The notes beneath the pieces are model-generated. The model did no database searches. It was not told where the DNA came from and worked only from the letters and a program-made list of their open reading frames with translations. Both the position numbers and the translations under genes were made by a program. From CALINB01 sp938045325 (GTDB taxonomy: Bacteria; Pseudomonadota; Alphaproteobacteria; Rhodospirillales; CALINB01), in NCBI GenBank assembly GCA_038114465.1, contig JAYNQW010000011.1, positions 1-64,000 of the forward strand: DNA of 64,000 nt, written 5' to 3'. Positions 60,114-64,000 of this stretch are shown piece by piece (the stretch's first letter is position 1; each line of letters starts with the position of its first letter).

Positions 60114-61517
60114 ATGTTAGAGCGTTTTGCAGCCTGTGATCGAATCATGAGGACGCAACGATTTTTGAAAGCGGCCCGGGTTGCCCTGTTCATGGGACTT
60201 GGCGGGCTTGTTTTTTCCTTGGTGCAGCCGGCCCAGACTTTCGCCAAACCGGTGCCGGTCGTAACCGATATCCGGGTCGGGCAAATCGACGGTGCGACCC
60301 GTCTCGTCCTCGATATCAGCAAATCCGTAACGTATAAGGTTTTTCTGCTGGCAAATCCCAACCGGGTTGTCATCGATTTGCCGGCCGTCGGTTGGCGCTT
60401 GCCGCAACGGCCGTTGCCGAAAAATATCGGTATTTTGGGCAAGCTCCGATACGGGTTATTTCAGCCCGGCACAACGCGTGTTGTCGTGGATGTTCGCCAG
60501 CCTGTAAAAATCTCAGATGCTTTGTTGCTTGCGCCGGCGGATCAGCATTCCTATCGGATTGTTCTCGACCTAAAGGCGGTCAGCGCGCAAATGTTTTCCC
60601 GGCACGTTAGTAAGCCGGCACTTGTCGTTGCGGCCCGGGAAGGCGACTCGGCGACATCATCCGAGCGTCAAGCCTGGCAAAATCGATCGGGTATGCTCGT
60701 GCCGCCAAGCCGGTCCGCAAGCAATACCCGGTCTGAAGGAAGGTCAGCGGTACGAAGTCAAAACGGGAGCGTTGCGCATTCGCCATTTCAATTACCGCCC
60801 CGCAAACCGAAATATGTCAAACGGCGTAAACATATCATTGTACTGGATCCGGGGCACGGTGGCGCCGATCCCGGGGCGGTCAGTCTCAAAGGTATCTATG
60901 AAAAGCATATCACGCTGGCGGCGGCCCGTGAGTTTAAAGCGCAATTAGAAAAAACCGGCCGCTATAAGGTTTTGCTGACCCGTACGCGCGATGTCTTTGT
61001 AAAACTTCGCGAGCGTGTCGAGTTTGCCCGCGATGCAAAAGCCGACATTTTTATATCGCTGCACGCTGATAAAATCAGGAACCCCCGTATTCGAGGTCTC
61101 TCCGTTCATACTCTGTCCGAAAAAGCATCCGACCGGGAAGCAGCGGAACTTGCGGAGCGTGAAAATAAAGTCGATTTAATAGTCGGTGTTGACCTCAGTA
61201 ATGAAAGCAAGGACGTGACCAACATCCTGATCGATCTTGCGCAGCGTGAAACGATGAACCAGTCGGCGCGTTTTGCGACGCTGCTTGTCCGCGAGTTGAA
61301 ACGCGAGACGAAGCTGCTGCGCAATACACACCGGTTTGCCGGCTTTGCCGTTTTAAAAGCACCCGATGTACCCTCGGTATTGTTGGAAATGGGCTTTCTG
61401 TCGAACCGTTACGATGAACGTAATCTGCGGCGAAAAGCTTACCGGGCCAAGCTGGCGAAATCCGTCGTTCGGGCCGTAGACCGTTACTTTTCCCGCATTG
61501 AAGAGGCGAAACGCTAG
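60114..61517 (+). CDS. amiC: N-acetylmuramoyl-L-alanine amidase with AMIN domain
   Basis: A 467-residue exported amidase that cuts peptide side chains from septal peptidoglycan. A signal segment (about 22-45), an AMIN domain (about 48-165, with TDIRVGQIDGATRLVLDIS and VIDLPAV), a Ser/Arg-rich linker (about 170-235) and an Amidase_3 domain (about 240-465) follow. Zinc ligands are in DPGHGGADPGA (about 245-255), the Glu in KGIYEKH (about 258-264), the His in FISLHAD (about 317-323) and the last Glu in LEMGFLSN (about 423-430). Upstream of PBP1A, as in many alphaproteobacteria. Confidence 0.92.
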   Translation: MLERFAACDRIMRTQRFLKAARVALFMGLGGLVFSLVQPAQTFAKPVPVVTDIRVGQIDGATRLVLDISKSVTYKVFLLANPNRVVIDLPAVGWRLPQRPLPKNIGILGKLRYGLFQPGTTRVVVDVRQPVKISDALLLAPADQHSYRIVLDLKAVSAQMFSRHVSKPALVVAAREGDSATSSERQAWQNRSGMLVPPSRSASNTRSEGRSAVRSQNGSVAHSPFQLPPRKPKYVKRRKHIIVLDPGHGGADPGAVSLKGIYEKHITLAAAREFKAQLEKTGRYKVLLTRTRDVFVKLRERVEFARDAKADIFISLHADKIRNPRIRGLSVHTLSEKASDREAAELAERENKVDLIVGVDLSNESKDVTNILIDLAQRETMNQSARFATLLVRELKRETKLLRNTHRFAGFAVLKAPDVPSVLLEMGFLSNRYDERNLRRKAYRAKLAKSVVRAVDRYFSRIEEAKR

Positions 61518-61596
61518 TCCTGGCGGGTGACAAAAATGCCATATATTAGCCATATTTCCCGGCTAAGCTTGGCGCTATCAAAATAGGGGAAAGAAT

Positions 61597-61612
61597 GCGT
61601 GGCAAAGCCACG
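61597..61612 (+). other. small hairpin in amidase-PBP1A spacer
   Basis: GCGTGGC-AAA-GCCACG pairs over six or seven bases, 22 bases before the PBP1A start and 80 bases past the amidase stop. There is no T-run, so it is a stabiliser or translational element at most. GGGG precedes the PBP1A ATG downstream of it. Confidence 0.4.
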
Positions 61613-61633
61613 ATAAGGGGTTAAGACACAGCC

Positions 61634-64000
61634 ATGCTTCGTATGCTTGTGACATTGTTCGGCGCTTTGCTGATCTTTCTCGTGATCGGCGCGGGCGGTG
61701 TATTGTACGTGTTTCAACAATACGGCCGGGGCCTGCCGGATTATAAACAGCTGGCAACGTATGAACCGCCGGTCATGACCCGGGTGCACGCCGGCGATGG
61801 CCGGTTGCTCGCCGAATATGCCGTCGAGAAACGCGTCTTCGTACCGATCAAGGCTATGCCGAAGCAAGTTATTCAGGCGTTTTTATCGGCCGAGGATAAA
61901 AACTTTTATTATCACCCCGGCATTGATTTTTTTGGCATCATCCGCGCGGCTATCACCAATTTAAAAAACCTCGGAAAATCCCGGCGCTTAGTCGGTGCTT
62001 CGACCATCACGCAGCAAGTTGCAAAGAACTTTTTGTTGAGCAGCGAGGTTTCATGGCATCGCAAAATCAAAGAAGCAATTTTGGCCTTTCGAATGGAGCG
62101 GGCATTCAGCAAAAATCGCATCCTCGAACTTTATCTGAACGAAATTTATCTCGGGTTCGGTTCTTACGGTGTGGCGGCTGCGGCGCTTAACTATTTCAAT
62201 AAATCGTTAGGTGAGCTCAGTGTTGCCGAAGTCGCATTTTTGGCGGCCTTGCCGAAGGCGCCAAACAATTATAATCCAATAAAAAAACCCGATGCTGCGA
62301 AAATTCGCCGTGATTGGGTTGTCCGGCGAATGATGGAAGATGGAGTCATCACCGCCGAGGAGGCGGCTCAGGCCAAGGCGATGCCGCTTGAAATTCGCAA
62401 GCGTTCGCAAACACAATTTGTGACGGCAGCGTATTTTGCCGAAGAAGTCCGAAAAGAACTGGCGGCCCGCTATGGCGAAGATCAACTTTACAAAGGCGGC
62501 CTGTCGGTGCGCACGACGGTCAATCCAAAACTGCAAGAACTCGCCGATAAAGCATTAAGGGACGGCCTTATCGCTTATGACCGCCGGCACGGATGGCGGG
62601 GCCCGGTCGCGCAGATCACCGTCGGCCCAGGGTGGTGGAGTGATCTGGCAAAAGTACCGCCGCCGAAAGGCGGCGAGCATTGGCAATTAGCGGCGGTCAT
62701 GAGCGTTGATGCCAAGCGCGCGTATATTGGCTTTGAGGATAATTCACGGGCGCAAATACCGCTGTCAGAACTGAAGTGGGCCCGGGCTTGGCAGAAAGAA
62801 CAACGGCGGGGTCCGCCGGTTCGGCACCCAAAGCAAGTGTTAAAAAAAGGCGACGTTGTGTTGGTTGAAAAAGTTAAAGTGGATGCCAAAGGTAATCCCT
62901 ATGCCAATTCAACGTATGGACTGCGGCAAATGCCCGAGCTTGAGGGCAGTATTGTCGCGCTCGATCCGCATACCGGACGGATCCTTGCGATGACGGGCGG
63001 TTATTCGTTTGAGCGCAATCAATTTAACCGGGTGACACAGGCGATGCGCCAACCGGGATCAGCGTTTAAACCTTTTGTTTATTTAGCCGCGCTGGATGAG
63101 GGGTATACGCCGTCGACCTTGATATTGGATGCGCCGTTTGTCATTGATCAGGGGCCCGGCTTGCCGAAATGGCGGCCTGCTAACTATACGAAAAAATTTT
63201 ACGGCCCGAGTACGATGCGGTTGGGAATTGAGAAATCCCGGAACCTCATGACGGTCCGTTTGGCACAAACCATCGGCATGGAAAAAATCGCGGCTTATGC
63301 CAAACGGCTCGGCATTATGGAGAATATGGAAAAACGTTTGGCGATGTCATTAGGCGCGGGGGAGACGACCTTGCTGAAAATAACGGCTGCTTACGCGATG
63401 ATGGTGAACGGCGGGCGATATATCACGCCGACATTAATTGACCGTATTCAAGACCGTCATGGCCGCACGGTTTTCCGTCATGATCGCCGTCCATGTCAGG
63501 ATTGCCGTGCTTCGTTTTGGACCGGCCAAACCGTGCCGCAAATTCCCGATACCCGCCAGGCGGTGACATCACCGGCGAGTGCGTATCAGGTCGTTTCCAT
63601 GCTGCAAGGGGTTGTGGAGCGGGGTACGGGCCGGAGCATTAATGAGATTGGTAAGCCGCTGGCTGGTAAAACCGGCACGACTAACGAAAGCCGAGATGCT
63701 TGGTTTCTTGGATTTTCACCTGACTTGGCTGTCGGGGTTTATACCGGTTTCGACCAACCGCGAACCCTCGGTAAGAAGGAGCAAGGGGCTTCTGTCGCGG
63801 CGCCCATCTTTAAAGACTTTATGGCTGGCGCCCTAAAAGGCAGCCCGGCAATTCCCTTTCGTATTCCGCCCGGCATTCGTTTGGTGCGGGTTAACGCATC
63901 ATCCGGCCGCCTTGCCGGTCCAGCGGACCGCCGGGTCATTCATGAGGCGTTCAAGCCCGGCACCGTCCCCAGCGGACAGTCAACCGTGCTTGAAGGGGTG
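61634..64000 (+). CDS. mrcA: penicillin-binding protein 1A, C-terminus beyond window
   Basis: 789 residues are visible of a bifunctional class A penicillin-binding protein that polymerises and crosslinks peptidoglycan. An N-terminal membrane segment (about 4-30) precedes the glycosyltransferase domain with AEDKNFYYHPGID (about 85-97, catalytic Glu) and STITQQVAKN (about 122-131). An OB-like insert (about 300-430) is followed by the transpeptidase domain with QPGSAFKPF (SxxK, about 472-480), SRN (about 534) and AGKTGT (about 677-682). All active motifs are intact. The frame is open at the last base of the window, so the end is missing here. It follows the amidase gene after 116 bases. Confidence 0.93.
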   Translation, partial: MLRMLVTLFGALLIFLVIGAGGVLYVFQQYGRGLPDYKQLATYEPPVMTRVHAGDGRLLAEYAVEKRVFVPIKAMPKQVIQAFLSAEDKNFYYHPGIDFFGIIRAAITNLKNLGKSRRLVGASTITQQVAKNFLLSSEVSWHRKIKEAILAFRMERAFSKNRILELYLNEIYLGFGSYGVAAAALNYFNKSLGELSVAEVAFLAALPKAPNNYNPIKKPDAAKIRRDWVVRRMMEDGVITAEEAAQAKAMPLEIRKRSQTQFVTAAYFAEEVRKELAARYGEDQLYKGGLSVRTTVNPKLQELADKALRDGLIAYDRRHGWRGPVAQITVGPGWWSDLAKVPPPKGGEHWQLAAVMSVDAKRAYIGFEDNSRAQIPLSELKWARAWQKEQRRGPPVRHPKQVLKKGDVVLVEKVKVDAKGNPYANSTYGLRQMPELEGSIVALDPHTGRILAMTGGYSFERNQFNRVTQAMRQPGSAFKPFVYLAALDEGYTPSTLILDAPFVIDQGPGLPKWRPANYTKKFYGPSTMRLGIEKSRNLMTVRLAQTIGMEKIAAYAKRLGIMENMEKRLAMSLGAGETTLLKITAAYAMMVNGGRYITPTLIDRIQDRHGRTVFRHDRRPCQDCRASFWTGQTVPQIPDTRQAVTSPASAYQVVSMLQGVVERGTGRSINEIGKPLAGKTGTTNESRDAWFLGFSPDLAVGVYTGFDQPRTLGKKEQGASVAAPIFKDFMAGALKGSPAIPFRIPPGIRLVRVNASSGRLAGPADRRVIHEAFKPGTVPSGQSTVLEGV

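Noticed and set aside
1..64000. CRISPR arrays, tRNA or rRNA genes, prophage or insertion sequences
   Set aside because: No regularly spaced repeats, cloverleaf sequences, rRNA motifs, transposase or phage genes were seen on either strand.

Overview
The window reads as a chromosomal segment of a free-living, probably marine, alphaproteobacterium of Rhodospirillales-like affinity. Evidence: the right end has the alphaproteobacterial RNase E (with an acidic insert in the S1 region and a conserved aromatic C-terminus) next to an AMIN-type amidase and PBP1A. EipB (DUF1849), TAXI-type TRAP transport, a cbb3 oxidase gene behind an FNR/FixK box, paired MmgE/PrpD proteins and DUF3604 all fit that group. 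I saw no rRNA, tRNA, CRISPR array, insertion sequence, phage gene or plasmid function. A run of ten Ns at 11895-11904 shows that this is a scaffold with a gap.

Layout. 1-6200: small and envelope genes among long non-coding stretches (LpxL-like acyltransferase, seven-repeat secreted Cys protein, zinc-ribbon protein, CspA, small Cys-rich protein, O-antigen ligase) and copies of a palindromic repeat. 6200-19140: catabolic genes: FAD amine oxidase-like protein, two-domain oxidoreductase, dienelactone hydrolase, FAA hydrolase, a three-subunit molybdenum hydroxylase broken by the gap, two tandem TauD-type dioxygenases, a ccoN gene fused out of frame to the tail of ccoS, a ketopantoate-reductase-like protein and a cupin. 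19140-26000: TAXI binding protein and fused TRAP permease, facing an operon of oxidoreductase, enolase-superfamily enzyme and alpha/beta hydrolase. 26000-33300: heparinase II/III-like enzyme, small secreted and SH3 proteins, SLC13 permease, DUF547 and DUF3047 proteins. 33400-37200: alpha/beta hydrolase and two overlapping MmgE/PrpD genes. 37186-40353: a minus-strand operon for glycine betaine synthesis by stepwise glycine methylation plus a BCCT carrier, behind a structured leader. 40770-45250: YkgJ-type protein, DUF3604 protein with a ComA-like enzyme, and an SDR. 45464-49976: a Gld-like ABC export operon. 50010-64000: housekeeping and envelope genes (WecB, EipB, PDZ proteins, DsbA-like, DUF3047-like, M48 protease, aminotransferase, RNase E, amidase, PBP1A cut by the window end).

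How they work together. The left-centre looks like uptake and oxidation of small organic, possibly N-heterocyclic or carboxylated, compounds: transporter, molybdenum hydroxylase, dioxygenases and C-C or ester hydrolases. No recognisable transcription factor lies in the 64 kb, so control must come from elsewhere or from RNA structures, of which several candidates are listed. The methyltransferase pair makes the osmolyte betaine, and the BCCT carrier probably imports it or a related compound. The last 14 kb serves RNA turnover and cell-wall and envelope upkeep.

Most notable items: the ccoN/ccoS deletion junction, the betaine operon with its attenuator-like leader, the TRAP hairpin that buries a ribosome-binding site, the DUF3604/ComA pair, and the seven-repeat secreted protein. 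All family calls are by eye from sequence motifs; no database search was run.
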